64,000 nt of DNA from Nonomuraea muscovyensis (GTDB taxonomy: Bacteria > Actinomycetota > Actinomycetes > Streptosporangiales > Streptosporangiaceae): the NCBI RefSeq assembly GCF_014207745.1, contig NZ_JACHJB010000002.1, forward strand, positions 682,001-746,000. Direction: 5' to 3'. A program made the position numbers and the translations under genes. Below the pieces are notes generated by a model that saw nothing but the letters and a program-made list of their open reading frames with translations, ran no database searches and was not told the DNA's origin. Positions 50,901 through 60,064 of the stretch are shown here, piece by piece. The first letter of the stretch is position 1; the number at the start of each line of letters is the position of its first letter.

Positions 50901-53900
50901 TCCTTACTCTCCCGTCTGGCCTGGTTCGGCCGATGCGTGGTGGGGCGCGCCCTGCGCGCCGCGATCCGGCGGGCGGCGCGTTCGGACCCGGCCGGGCGGC
51001 GTTCGCCGTCGAGGTGTGCGGCCAGGGTGCGGATGGTCGGGAAGCGGAACAGGTCCACGATCGGTACGTCGTGGCCGAGCGTGGTGGCCAGGCGGGCCTG
51101 GACCTGGGCGGTGGCCAGGGAGTGGCCGCCGATCTCGAAGAAGTTGGCGGTGGCGGAGATCCTGGGCAGGCCGAGGATCTCGCGCCAGATGCCGGCCAGG
51201 AGCCGTTCGGTGCCGGTGGCGGGTTCGTGGTCGCCGCCGCCGGTGGCGGTGCGGGGCGGCGGGGTGGGCAGGGCGGCGCGGTCGATCTTGCCGTTGGGGG
51301 TCAGGGGCAGGGCGGGCAGCAGGATGAGGTCGGTGGGCTGGGCGTGGTCGGGCAGGGTGGCGCGCAGGTGGCGGTGCAGTTCTCCTGGTTGTACGGCGGG
51401 GCCTGAGGGGACGGCGTAGGCGCGGATGATCGGCCCGCCGGCCCCACCTGCGGTGGAGCTGGTGGCGGGGCCGGCGGTGATGGCGGCGGCGGCCCGCACG
51501 CCGGGGTGGGCGAGCAGGGCGTGTTCGATCTCGCCGAGTTCGACGCGGTAGCCGCGGATCTTGACCTGGGTGTCGGTGCGGCCGGCCAGGACGGTGTGGC
51601 CGTCGGGGTCGTAGCGGCCGAGGTCTCCGGTGCGGTAGCGGCCGGTGCCGTCGGTTTCGGTGGTGAAGCGTTGCCGGGTGAGGTGCTGGTCGAGGTAGCC
51701 GCGGGCCAGGCGGCGGCTGCGGATGACGATCTCGCCGAGTTCGCCGACGGCGGCGAGGTGGCCGGCGGGGGTGAGGATGAGCAGTTCGGCGCCGTCGACG
51801 CCGGCTCCGGCCGGGAGGGGGTCGCCGCTGCCGGGGTCGGGTGCGGTGATGGGGTGGGCGGCCTGCACCTGGGGGGTTTCGGTGGTGCCGTAGGTGTTGA
51901 CGAGGCGGGCGCCCGGCGCGATGCGGCCGAAGGCGGCGGCGTCGGCGTGGGTGAGCCGGTCGCCGCCGAACAGGACGAGCCGCAGGTCGGGCAGTGTCTG
52001 GCCGGCGGCGGCGATGAGGGTGGCCAGTTGGGGGGTGAGGTGGGCGACGGTGATGCGTTGCCGCCGTAGCCAGCCGGCCAGCCGGGCGGGGTCGCGGACG
52101 GTGTCCTGGTCGGGTACGCACAGCAGGGCGCCGAGGGTCAGCGGGGTGAAGGCGTCGCGCAGCAGCGGGTCGTGGGCCAGGCCGGCCAGCAGCGCGAACC
52201 GGTCGTCGCCGGTCAGGTGGTGGGCGTGGGGGTACCAGTGCAGGAAGCGCGCCAGGGGGTGTTCGGCGGCGAGGACGGGTTTGGGGTCGCCGGTGGTGCC
52301 GGAGGTGAAGGCCAGGTAGCCGCGCTGTTCGGGTGGCGCTGCGGGGAAGGGCGTGTCGGCGGTTTCGGCGGTGATGGGTAGCTGCGGGAGCCAGTCCAGT
52401 TCGGGGGGTGGGGTGAGGCCGGGGCAGGTGATGAGGGCGCGGGCCTGGGCGGCGCGGGCCTGGGCGGCCAGGCGGGCGGGTGGGTGCGCGGCGTCGAGCA
52501 CCGCCCAGCGGGCGCCGGAGGCGAGGACGCCGAGGAGCAGGGCGGGCAGCTCGCTCTGCCGGGCCGCCAGCACCGCCACCGTCGCCTGCCGCGGGTCCGG
52601 TTGCGGGGCCGATTGTGGATCCTGCTGCGGGTCCGGTTGCGGGGTTCGTTCCGCGGTCTGGCGCGGGGTGCGCCCCGCGGTCTCCTCCCCCGCCGGGGTG
52701 CCGCCGGCAGGGCTGCCTCCTGGCTCGGCCTGCCCTCCCGGGCCGCAGATGCGCCGCAGGGCGGCGGTCACGGTCGCACACGTGGCCGTCGCCAGGGCGG
52801 CCAGGCCGGCGTAGCTGAGGTCGCCGCCCTGCCCCGTGACGGCGAGCCGGTCCGGGTGGGCGGCCGTGCGCCGCAGGAAGCTCTCGACGAGGCCGGGACC
52901 GTCCCCGCCGGGCAGCACCGCACCCCCGGCCGTGTCATCGACGGTGGTGTCTTCGGTGGCGTCGGCGGCGGTGTCGGCGGCGGGTGGGCGCAGGCTCGCC
53001 TGGCCGACCGGCAGGCCGGGAGCCGTGACCAGGCCGGACAGCAGGTGCAGGTATCCGGCCAGCAGCGCCTCGACGCGCTCCCGGCGGTACAGGCGCGGGT
53101 TGTACACGGCCTGCAGCAGGTAGCGGCCGTCCCGCTCGGCGACGTACAGGGTCAGGTCGAACAGCGACCCGGGCAGCCCGGGCGGCAGCGGCTCGGCGCT
53201 CACACCGGGCAGGTCCAGACGCGGCTCGGCGAAGTCGTACATGTTGAACAGGACCTGCACCAGCGGGTTGCGCGACAGGTCACGGCCGAGGGCGAGCCGG
53301 TCAACGAGCCGTTCGAGCCGCACGTCGAGGTGCGCGAGCGCGCCCGACAGGGTGTCCTGGCAGCGGGCGACGTGCGCGTCGAACCCCGCGTCGTCCTCGA
53401 CGCGCAGCCGTACGGGCAGGACGTGGACGAGGCAGCCCGCCAGCGGTTCGAGCGCGGGATGGCGGCGGTCGGCCACGGGGGTGCCGACGATGAGGTCACG
53501 CCGGCCGGTCAGGCGGGCCAGGACCTGCGCGAACGCGGTGAGCATCACCGTGTACGGGGTGGCGCCCAGCCGGGCGGCGAGGCGTTTGACGGCGTCGCTG
53601 AGCGCGGCGTCGGCCTCGGCGGTGACGGCGGCGCCGTCGAAGGTCTGCACCGGCGGGCGGGGGTGGTCGCGCGGCAGGTCGAGCACGGTGGGGGCGTCCT
53701 TCAGGCCGGCGGCCCACCAGTCGAGGTCGGCGGAGGTCTCGCGGCCGGCGAGCCAGGCGGTGTAGCCACCGGCGGAGGCGGGCAGCGCCTGCAGCCGCTC
53801 GCGACGGTAGGCGGCGCTGATGTCGCGGTACAGCACGTTCTGGGACCAGCCGTCGAAGACGATGTGGTGGGCGGTGACGGCCAGGACGTGCTCGTCGTCG

Positions 53901-56047
53901 GCCAGGCGCAGCAGGCGGGCCCGCCACAGCGGCCCGCCGGCCAGGTCGACCGGCAGGCGGGCCTCCTGGTGCAGCCGGTCGGCGAGTTGCGCGGCGGTGA
54001 TGTCCTCGACGGGCAGCGGGACGTCGGCGGGTGGGGCGACGGTGACGGCGGGCACGCCGCCGTCCTGGGGGACGCGCCAGCGCAGCGCCTCGTGGCGTTC
54101 GGCGACGGCGCTCAGCGCGGCGCGCAGGGCGGGCAGGTCGAGCGGCCCGGTGAGTCGCTGCGCCATGGCGATGTTGTGGGCCGGGGTGCCGGGCGCGAGC
54201 CGTTCGACGAACCACATGCGCCGCTGGATGGGCGACAGCGCGGCGGGTGCGACGGCGGGCGGCTCGTCGTGCACGGCCGGCCGGTCGGCGGCGCGGCGGG
54301 CGATGCCGGCGACCGTGCGGCCGGTGAGCACGTCCTCGACGGCGACGCGGCGGCGCAGCGCGGCGCCGAGCAGGGCGGTGAGCCGCATGGCGAGCAGGGA
54401 GTGGCCGCCGGCGGCGAAGAAGTCGTCGTCGCGGCCGGGTTCGGCGGTGGCGAAGGCGCGGGCCCACGCGGCGGCGACGGCGCGTTCGGTGGGGGTCCGC
54501 GGCGGCCCGCCCGCCGGTTCCCCGCCGGCGGGCGGGCCGGGCGGGGTGGGGGGCGCCTGGCGGCGCAGCGCCGCCAGGTCCACCTTTCCGGCGACGGTCA
54601 TGGGCAGCACGGGCAGCCGCACGACGCGGGTCGGGATCATGTACGGGGGGAGGTTGTCGCGGCAGTGGTCGCGGATCCCGTCCAGGACGGGCGCGTCCTC
54701 GGGGGTGAGGTAGGCGGTCAGCTCCTTCAGCCCGGAGGGGCCGGTGGCGACGTCGGCGACGGCCTGGCGGATCGCGGGGTGGGTGCGCAGCACCGCTTCG
54801 ACCTCGCCGATCTCGACTCGCTGGCCCTGGATCTTGACCTGCCGGTCGAGCCGGCCGAGGAAGCCGATCCGGCCGTCGGCGTCGAGCACGACCTGGTCGC
54901 CGGTGCGGTAGAGGCGCGCGCCGGGCTCTCCGCACGGGTCGGGGACGAACCGTTCGGCGGTCAGGCCGGGCCGGTCGAGGTAGCCGCGGGCCAGTTGGGG
55001 GCCGCCGATGCACAGCTCGCCGGGCGTGCCGGGCGGGCAGGGCCGCAGGTCCTCGTCGAGGATGCGGGCGGTGCAGCCGGGCAGGGCGTGGCCGATGGGC
55101 AGCGGCCTGTCCCAGGTGCCGTCGAGTTCGGTGCCGACGACGCACACGGTGGTCTCGGTGGGGCCGTACCAGTTGTGGAAGCGGCGTGGTCCGGGGCGGG
55201 TCCAGCGGGCGACCTGTTCGGGGCCGGCGGGTTCGCCGGCGGTGAGCAGGTCGCGCAGGGTGGGCAGCCGGGCGGGGTCGAGCAGCGGCAGCAGCGCGGG
55301 CGGGATGGTGCCCCAGGTGACGTGGTGGTGTTCGAGGAAGTCCTGCAGCCGGGCGGGGTCGACGCGGTCGTCGTCGCCGATGAACGCGACGGAGCCGCCT
55401 CGGGCCAGCGGGGCGAAGATGTCGAGCACGGACACGTCGAACCCGAGCGCGGCGAAGCCGATGGAGCGGCAGCCTGCGTCCAGGTCGAACACCTCGCCGG
55501 CCATGGTGACGAACGCGACGACGGCGGCGTGGCTGACGGTGACGCCCTTGGGGCGGCCGGTCGAGCCGGAGGTGTAGAGGGTGTAGGCGGCGTTGCCCGG
55601 GCGGGTGGGCGGCGGCGGGTCGTCGCTCCGGCCGTCCTGTGCGGGCGGGCGTGGGGGGAGCGACCGGACGGGCAGGCCGGCGAGCAGGTCGTCGCCGGTG
55701 GTGTCGGTGACGACGGTGGTGATGCGGGCGTCGTCGATGATGGTGGCCAGCCGGCCGCGTGGGTGGGAGGGGTCCAGGGGGACGTACGCGGCGCCGGACA
55801 TCAGGATGCCGAGCACGGAGACGATCAGGTCGGGGGTGCGGCGGGCGCACACGCCGATGCGCGTCTCGGGGGCGGCGCCGGCCTGGCGCAGGCGGTGGGC
55901 GAGTGCGCCGGCGGCGGTGGTCAGCTCGCGGTAGGTGAGGGTGTGCTCCCACTGCCGTACCGCCGTGGCGTCCGGGGTGCGGTGCGCCTGGGCGATGATC
56001 AGGTCGTGCAGGAGCGGCCCGGTGGTCGCCGCGGTCACCGTGGTCAC
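50897..56047 (-). CDS. NRPS starter protein A-T-C-A-T
   Basis: In 1716 residues, the protein opens with an A domain and no C domain, so it starts the chain. A1 has YTLYTSGSTGRPKG (~162); its pocket code reads about DVLGLAWVCK, which I cannot assign. T1 is GGHSLLAMRL (~549). C has a standard HHIVFDGWS (~729). A2 has FTSGTTGDPKP (~1250) but an atypical core, LAHDPLLRDAFTPL, in place of the FDxSxxE stretch, so the code (about DPRHVFTQVK) is doubtful. T2 is IGGHSLATAQV (~1642). A Pro/Gln-rich insertion of ~40 residues lies in A2. GTG 56047 overlaps the type II thioesterase stop codon (GTGA). Confidence 0.9.
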   Translation of the reverse strand: MTTVTAATTGPLLHDLIIAQAHRTPDATAVRQWEHTLTYRELTTAAGALAHRLRQAGAAPETRIGVCARRTPDLIVSVLGILMSGAAYVPLDPSHPRGRLATIIDDARITTVVTDTTGDDLLAGLPVRSLPPRPPAQDGRSDDPPPPTRPGNAAYTLYTSGSTGRPKGVTVSHAAVVAFVTMAGEVFDLDAGCRSIGFAALGFDVSVLDIFAPLARGGSVAFIGDDDRVDPARLQDFLEHHHVTWGTIPPALLPLLDPARLPTLRDLLTAGEPAGPEQVARWTRPGPRRFHNWYGPTETTVCVVGTELDGTWDRPLPIGHALPGCTARILDEDLRPCPPGTPGELCIGGPQLARGYLDRPGLTAERFVPDPCGEPGARLYRTGDQVVLDADGRIGFLGRLDRQVKIQGQRVEIGEVEAVLRTHPAIRQAVADVATGPSGLKELTAYLTPEDAPVLDGIRDHCRDNLPPYMIPTRVVRLPVLPMTVAGKVDLAALRRQAPPTPPGPPAGGEPAGGPPRTPTERAVAAAWARAFATAEPGRDDDFFAAGGHSLLAMRLTALLGAALRRRVAVEDVLTGRTVAGIARRAADRPAVHDEPPAVAPAALSPIQRRMWFVERLAPGTPAHNIAMAQRLTGPLDLPALRAALSAVAERHEALRWRVPQDGGVPAVTVAPPADVPLPVEDITAAQLADRLHQEARLPVDLAGGPLWRARLLRLADDEHVLAVTAHHIVFDGWSQNVLYRDISAAYRRERLQALPASAGGYTAWLAGRETSADLDWWAAGLKDAPTVLDLPRDHPRPPVQTFDGAAVTAEADAALSDAVKRLAARLGATPYTVMLTAFAQVLARLTGRRDLIVGTPVADRRHPALEPLAGCLVHVLPVRLRVEDDAGFDAHVARCQDTLSGALAHLDVRLERLVDRLALGRDLSRNPLVQVLFNMYDFAEPRLDLPGVSAEPLPPGLPGSLFDLTLYVAERDGRYLLQAVYNPRLYRRERVEALLAGYLHLLSGLVTAPGLPVGQASLRPPAADTAADATEDTTVDDTAGGAVLPGGDGPGLVESFLRRTAAHPDRLAVTGQGGDLSYAGLAALATATCATVTAALRRICGPGGQAEPGGSPAGGTPAGEETAGRTPRQTAERTPQPDPQQDPQSAPQPDPRQATVAVLAARQSELPALLLGVLASGARWAVLDAAHPPARLAAQARAAQARALITCPGLTPPPELDWLPQLPITAETADTPFPAAPPEQRGYLAFTSGTTGDPKPVLAAEHPLARFLHWYPHAHHLTGDDRFALLAGLAHDPLLRDAFTPLTLGALLCVPDQDTVRDPARLAGWLRRQRITVAHLTPQLATLIAAAGQTLPDLRLVLFGGDRLTHADAAAFGRIAPGARLVNTYGTTETPQVQAAHPITAPDPGSGDPLPAGAGVDGAELLILTPAGHLAAVGELGEIVIRSRRLARGYLDQHLTRQRFTTETDGTGRYRTGDLGRYDPDGHTVLAGRTDTQVKIRGYRVELGEIEHALLAHPGVRAAAAITAGPATSSTAGGAGGPIIRAYAVPSGPAVQPGELHRHLRATLPDHAQPTDLILLPALPLTPNGKIDRAALPTPPPRTATGGGDHEPATGTERLLAGIWREILGLPRISATANFFEIGGHSLATAQVQARLATTLGHDVPIVDLFRFPTIRTLAAHLDGERRPAGSERAARRIAARRARPTTHRPNQARRESKE

Positions 56048-57630
56048 CCGGCCTGTTCGGTGGGCGCGTTTTCGGCCTGGGTGTCTGGGGCGCTGGTGTC
56101 TGGGGCCTGGGTGTCTGGGGCGTGGGTGTCTTCGGTCTGCGTGTCGAGTCTCAGCCGTACCGTGTCGTACGGCACCGCGACTGCTGCCAACGCTTCTCCC
56201 CGTGTGGTGTGCAGGGGCAGGTGGAGGACCTGCCAGCGGGTGGAGGGGGGCGGGCCGGGCCCGTCCTGGGCGTGCCAGGGGCCGGGGTCGGCCAGGTCGG
56301 GGAAGGAGGCCCGGGCGGCGTCCCGGCCGGCCGCGGCCACGAGGGCGCGTTTGGCGGTGACCGCCCGCAGTTCGAGCCAGTGCCGGTCCTCTTCGGCCGC
56401 GTCCTCGATCTGCTCGCGCTCGGCGTCGCTCAGCAGCTCGGCGGGACCCAGCAGGTCTGCGGGCGGGTGTGCGGGATCCATGTGCCCCGCGCGGCGGCCG
56501 TCGGCGGGTGCGGAGCCGGAGCCGTGGGGGCGTGAGGCGGGCTGAGTGCCGGGCCCCTGTGGGGGGTGCCAGGGGCCGGCCGGAGGGCTGGGGGGCGGCC
56601 CCAGCAGGGCGATGGCGACACCGGCCGGCGCGTCGCACGCCGCGGCCAGCGACAGGTCGCCGGCCCGGCTCACGCTCGCCCAGCCGTCCAGGCCCGGTCG
56701 GACTGCGTCCATGCCGGCCCAGCCGTCCAGGCCCGCCCGGCGGTTGCCGGCGGCGTCCGTCCGGCGATGCACGTCGGCTTGTAGGTCGGCCTGTAGGTCG
56801 GTCCCCGGTTCGGCCTGTCGCGTGCCGGGCGCCTGGCCGCCGATCGCGTCGGCCCGCGGCTGGCGCACCAGCAGGTGGACCTCGTCGGGGTCCGGCGGGG
56901 CGCTCCGTCCGGCCAGGTCGGCGGCGATCAGGCGGGCCAGGTCGGCCGGGACGTCCTTGACGAAGAAGTGGCCGCCGCGCAGCGTGCGCAGCCCGAATCC
57001 GGCCGTGGTGTGCCTGGCCCAGCCGAGCATGTCGGCCGCGCTCACCTCGCCGTCGTCCAGGCCGGTGAAGGCGACGATCGGGACGTCCAGCGGGGGCTCG
57101 GGGACGTAGCGGTAGTCGTTGATCCAGGTGAAGTCGGCGCGCAGCACGGGCAGCAGCAGTTCGCGCAGCTCCGGTTCGTGCTTGAGCTCGACGAGCGCGC
57201 CGGCGCGGCGGACGAGCTGGTCGATGAACGCCTCGTCGGGCAGGTCGGCGGTGGCCGCCAGCGGCACCTTGCGGTGCGGCGGGTGGGCGCCGCCGACGTA
57301 GAGCCGCGCGGGTGGCGGCAGGCCGCGGCGGCGCAGTTCGCGGGTGACCTCGAAGGCGATGCGGGCGCCCATGCTGTGGCCGTACAGGGCGTACGGCTCG
57401 CCGGTGGCGGGGGCGATCTCGTCGGTGATGCCGCCGATGGTGAAGGCGGGCGGTTCGGTGATGCGGTTCTCGCGCCCGGGGAGCTGCAGCGGCGTCACCG
57501 CGGCGTCGGTGGCGAGCTCGCGCAGGAGTCCGGTGTAGGCGCTGGCGCCTCCTCCGGCGTAGGGCAGGCAGAAGATCGTGCGGGGCCGGTTCGGGGCGGT
57601 GGGGTGGGTGCCCCGCGGCGCCGCGGTCAG
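56044..57630 (-). CDS. Type II thioesterase fused to a degenerate PPTase-like domain
   Basis: The first ~235 residues are an alpha/beta-hydrolase thioesterase that clears misloaded carriers: IFCLPYAGGGASAY, LYGHSMGARIAFE, an Asp in VAFTGLDDGEV and His in LRGGHFFV. A linker with GLDGWA repeats follows, then a region resembling Sfp-type transferases (WASVSRAGDLSLAAACDAP, LSDAEREQIEDAAEEDR, AKRALVAAAG). Where active enzymes have GVDxE and KEA, this one has GVAIA and KRA, so it should be inactive. The tail is an APDTQ repeat. No ATG/GTG/TTG precedes the conserved start. CTG 57630 overlaps the stop codon of a short upstream ORF and is my choice; GTG 57498 would cut off the first strand. Confidence 0.82.
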   Translation of the reverse strand: MTAAPRGTHPTAPNRPRTIFCLPYAGGGASAYTGLLRELATDAAVTPLQLPGRENRITEPPAFTIGGITDEIAPATGEPYALYGHSMGARIAFEVTRELRRRGLPPPARLYVGGAHPPHRKVPLAATADLPDEAFIDQLVRRAGALVELKHEPELRELLLPVLRADFTWINDYRYVPEPPLDVPIVAFTGLDDGEVSAADMLGWARHTTAGFGLRTLRGGHFFVKDVPADLARLIAADLAGRSAPPDPDEVHLLVRQPRADAIGGQAPGTRQAEPGTDLQADLQADVHRRTDAAGNRRAGLDGWAGMDAVRPGLDGWASVSRAGDLSLAAACDAPAGVAIALLGPPPSPPAGPWHPPQGPGTQPASRPHGSGSAPADGRRAGHMDPAHPPADLLGPAELLSDAEREQIEDAAEEDRHWLELRAVTAKRALVAAAGRDAARASFPDLADPGPWHAQDGPGPPPSTRWQVLHLPLHTTRGEALAAVAVPYDTVRLRLDTQTEDTHAPDTQAPDTSAPDTQAENAPTEQAG

Positions 57631-57746
57631 CTGGCCGGTGATCGCCCAGCACCTCCCCGAGGGGAGTCGGCGGTGCGGGGCGTGGGGGTGGCAGTCGTCG
57701 GTCGGGGTGTTCGTCGCTGCTGATTGTTGAGGTGTTCAATCGCCAT
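57627..57746 (-). CDS. Short leader ORF of the NRPS-PKS operon, 39 aa
   Basis: ATG 57746 is preceded by GAGGAG and gives MAIEHLNNQQ followed by a Pro/Thr/Arg tail. Its TGA (57627-57629) overlaps the CTG I take as the start of the thioesterase (CTGA). The peptide may be real or may only bring ribosomes to that weak start. I recognise no family. Confidence 0.45.
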   Translation of the reverse strand: MAIEHLNNQQRRTPRPTTATPTPRTADSPRGGAGRSPAS

Positions 57747-57804
57747 GTTACGGCGCTCCTCGACAAATGTCTTAAAAACGCTTAATGGGATTTCGACCGG
57801 ACGA

Positions 57805-57833
57805 CTATCACATTTGATGTGATGTGACGTCAA
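57805..57833 (-). promoter_or_regulatory. Promoter of the NRPS-PKS operon with internal palindrome
   Basis: On the minus strand, TTGACG (57828-57833) and TGATAG (57805-57810) are separated by 17 bases. The spacer contains ATCACAT-TTG-ATGTGAT (57807-57823), a 7+3+7 palindrome that fits a dimeric repressor. The region is clearly AT-richer than its surroundings. Confidence 0.65.
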
Positions 57834-57846
57834 GCACGGCATGTCT

Positions 57847-59097
57847 CTTATATCTACTACTTACGGGCGGCGTCAACGACGTGTTTACGCGGTCCGCAAC
57901 CTTCCCCCTGACAGCGATCAATCGCTCACGCGATCTTGCCTCACTCCGGTCAAGGTGATAGTGGGCCACATTCCCCTGCAAGCGCTAAATCTGCGATTCG
58001 GTCGGACCGATACGAGGTTTGGTGTCCAATACGTGGTTTATGGTCGTTTAGGGCGTTGATGGTGGTATGAGGCTCCTGCGGCGGCCGGCCGGCGTGGCCG
58101 GTGGACCGCGATTTATGCGACAGGAGGCGGCGAATTCAACCAGGTGTTCCCTCGTCACGCGATTTCCGGGACGCCCGGCGGCGGATCCGGACCACTGCGC
58201 CCGCTCGGCCAAAGCCGGCCCCGGCCCGCGGGCGCCTACGCGGCGCCCGACGCATGCGAATGCGTTCCAGTCAAGAAGCAATGGGAAGGTTTCCGGGCCT
58301 GTTGACAGCCCGGCACGGTGGGCCTGTCCAGCCCGGTCCGGCACGCGGGAGGCCACCGCCCGGGCAGCGACATAACACAATTCCGCGTTTCCTCGACAAT
58401 TGCGTGTCAGCCCTCGGGTTCGCGTCGCCGTGGAATGGCACGCGGAAAATCGCATCATGGGGTAAGAGCTCGATCCCGAAAACAGGGGTGTGCCGCTCGC
58501 CGGATACCGGGCTCATGGGGGCGGAGCGCGACGACGGTCCCCAGCGGGATCGGGCCGTGGAGGTGGCGCAAGCGGGCCCGGCGCGGACGCCGGGACCGGC
58601 CGCCGTCCCGGATGGCGGCGCCTGCCGGCCCGGAGCTCGCCCGGCCGGCCGCACTCGGCGGAGCCGGGTACGGCGGCGGCGCGGCTTCGTCGAGAGGGCG
58701 CTGTCCGGCGAGGGCCGCGACCCCCGGCGAGGGGCTGGCGACGGGCCGGGCGCGGGGCTCGGGCGGGCGGGGTGAGCGCTTCGGCACCGGCGTGGCGGCA
58801 ACCCGTCGGCCCAGCGGGTCGAGGCCGGGCTCTCGCGACGGCCCGCCTCCTTCGCGACGGGCTCCGCGGCCGCCGCGGCGAAGGCCTCCCCGTGTCCGGC
58901 AGCGGCCGAGGCGTCTTTACAGCACGGCCCGTATTCCTCACAGGAATGCGCGCAAATCACCATGGAGCCCCGCCGCGCAATTATGGCCGGAACGAATAGC
59001 CCGCCGCCGTCCGAGAAATAGAAGAAAGGCGGACACTAAGCTTGTCAGGGCCTCGGCACGCGCAGAAAGTGGGGGTGACCAGGGGGGATCCACGACC
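57847..59097. other. Long gap of 1.25 kb between the operon and the repeat-protein gene
   Basis: Bases 57847-58070 are AT-rich for this genome and probably regulatory. From 58070 to 59000 G/C-rich frames are open on several strands but read as Arg/Pro/Gly shadow peptides without ribosome sites. I see no gene. A pathway regulator, often found here, is absent. Confidence 0.5.
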
Positions 59098-59109
59098 GAG
59101 GGAGGAATG

Positions 59110-60006
59110 ATGGACCGACCCGTCAGCGCGCCCCGGCGCGTCAGGCCGGTGATCCGGCGCGTGTTGTCCATGGCTTTGGGAATTCTCGCGGTGGCGTTTG
59201 TCGCCGCGCCGCCCGCCACGGCTCTGGCGCCGCCCACGCCGAAGGAATTCGTGTCATACCTCGATCTCGAATGCTTCAAGACCGACCCGTACCAGCCGCC
59301 GGCCGTCGGTCTGGTCCTGCGGCACCTCAACCCCGTGCTCGGCACCCTGCCGACCGAGCAGGTCACCCTCGGCGCGCGGGAGCAGCTGTGCGTCCCGGTC
59401 GCCAAGAACAACGTGATCCCGCCGCCGGGCGTGCTGGACTTCGTCAGGTTCGTCGACCTGGCGTGCTACCGGGTCATCACGCCGGCGTCCGGCAAGGCGC
59501 TCGTGCTGAGTCACCTCAACCCGGTGCTGCAGGACCTGCCCCGTACGGAGGTCACGCTGGGCCGGGCGGAGCAGTTGTGCGTGCCGGTGGCCAAGAACGG
59601 CGTGGCCCCGCCCGCTGAGGTCCTGTCGCTGGTGCGGCACATCGACCTGCTGTGCTACGGGATCACTCCGAACGCGCCCATGAACCGGGCGCTGAACCTC
59701 AGGCAGCTCAACCCGGTGCTGACGGACCAGATCCCGCCCGCGACGGTGCGGGTGACGGCCGCGCGCCAGTTGTGCGTGCCGATGCACAAGGGCGGTGACA
59801 CCATTCCGCCGGAGGTCGTGCGGGTGGTGCGCTGGGTGGACCTGGAGAAGTTCGACGTGACCGGCCCGGCGATGGCGCCGGTGACGCTGAGCCTGCGGCA
59901 TCTCAACCCGGTGCTCGGCGGGCTGCCGCCGGAGCGGGCCACGCTCACGGGCGCGGTGCAGCTCGGCGTGCCGGTGGCCAAGAACGGCCAGTTCCCGCCC
60001 GGGTGA
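59110..60006 (+). CDS. Secreted protein with four ~62-residue repeats
   Basis: In this 298-residue protein, the signal peptide VLSMALGILAVAFVAAPPAT should be cut near TALA. Four repeats follow, each with a V(x)YLDLxCF-like start, LxLxxLNPVL in the middle and QLCVPVAKN at the end. Repeats 1-3 each hold one Cys near the start (LECF, LACY, LLCY) and one near the end (QLCVP). In repeat 4 both are lost together (LEKF, QLGVP). This suggests one disulfide per repeat. The pattern resembles DUF7450-type repeats, but that is a weak match. ATG 59110 has GGAGG four bases ahead; ATG 59107 is too close. Confidence 0.85.
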   Translation: MDRPVSAPRRVRPVIRRVLSMALGILAVAFVAAPPATALAPPTPKEFVSYLDLECFKTDPYQPPAVGLVLRHLNPVLGTLPTEQVTLGAREQLCVPVAKNNVIPPPGVLDFVRFVDLACYRVITPASGKALVLSHLNPVLQDLPRTEVTLGRAEQLCVPVAKNGVAPPAEVLSLVRHIDLLCYGITPNAPMNRALNLRQLNPVLTDQIPPATVRVTAARQLCVPMHKGGDTIPPEVVRVVRWVDLEKFDVTGPAMAPVTLSLRHLNPVLGGLPPERATLTGAVQLGVPVAKNGQFPPG

Positions 60007-60064
60007 CCTTTTCCTGTCGATCCTGACGGGTTCCGGCCGGGTGTCCGGGGGACGCCCGGCCGGT

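Noticed and set aside
50904..52781. 625-residue minus-strand Arg/Pro frame beside the starter NRPS
   Set aside because: It overlaps the second A-T unit in another frame and has no domain motif.
52484..56545. 1353-residue plus-strand open frame opposite the starter NRPS
   Set aside because: Low-complexity Gly/Val/Arg peptide antisense to a fully convincing NRPS; a G/C-bias shadow. The same holds for 46056-48995, 38341-40221 and 36769-38289.
58318..59106. Upstream extension of the repeat-protein gene by ~260 residues
   Set aside because: Arg/Pro/Gly-rich, no ribosome site, and the signal peptide with a strong ribosome site begins at 59110.
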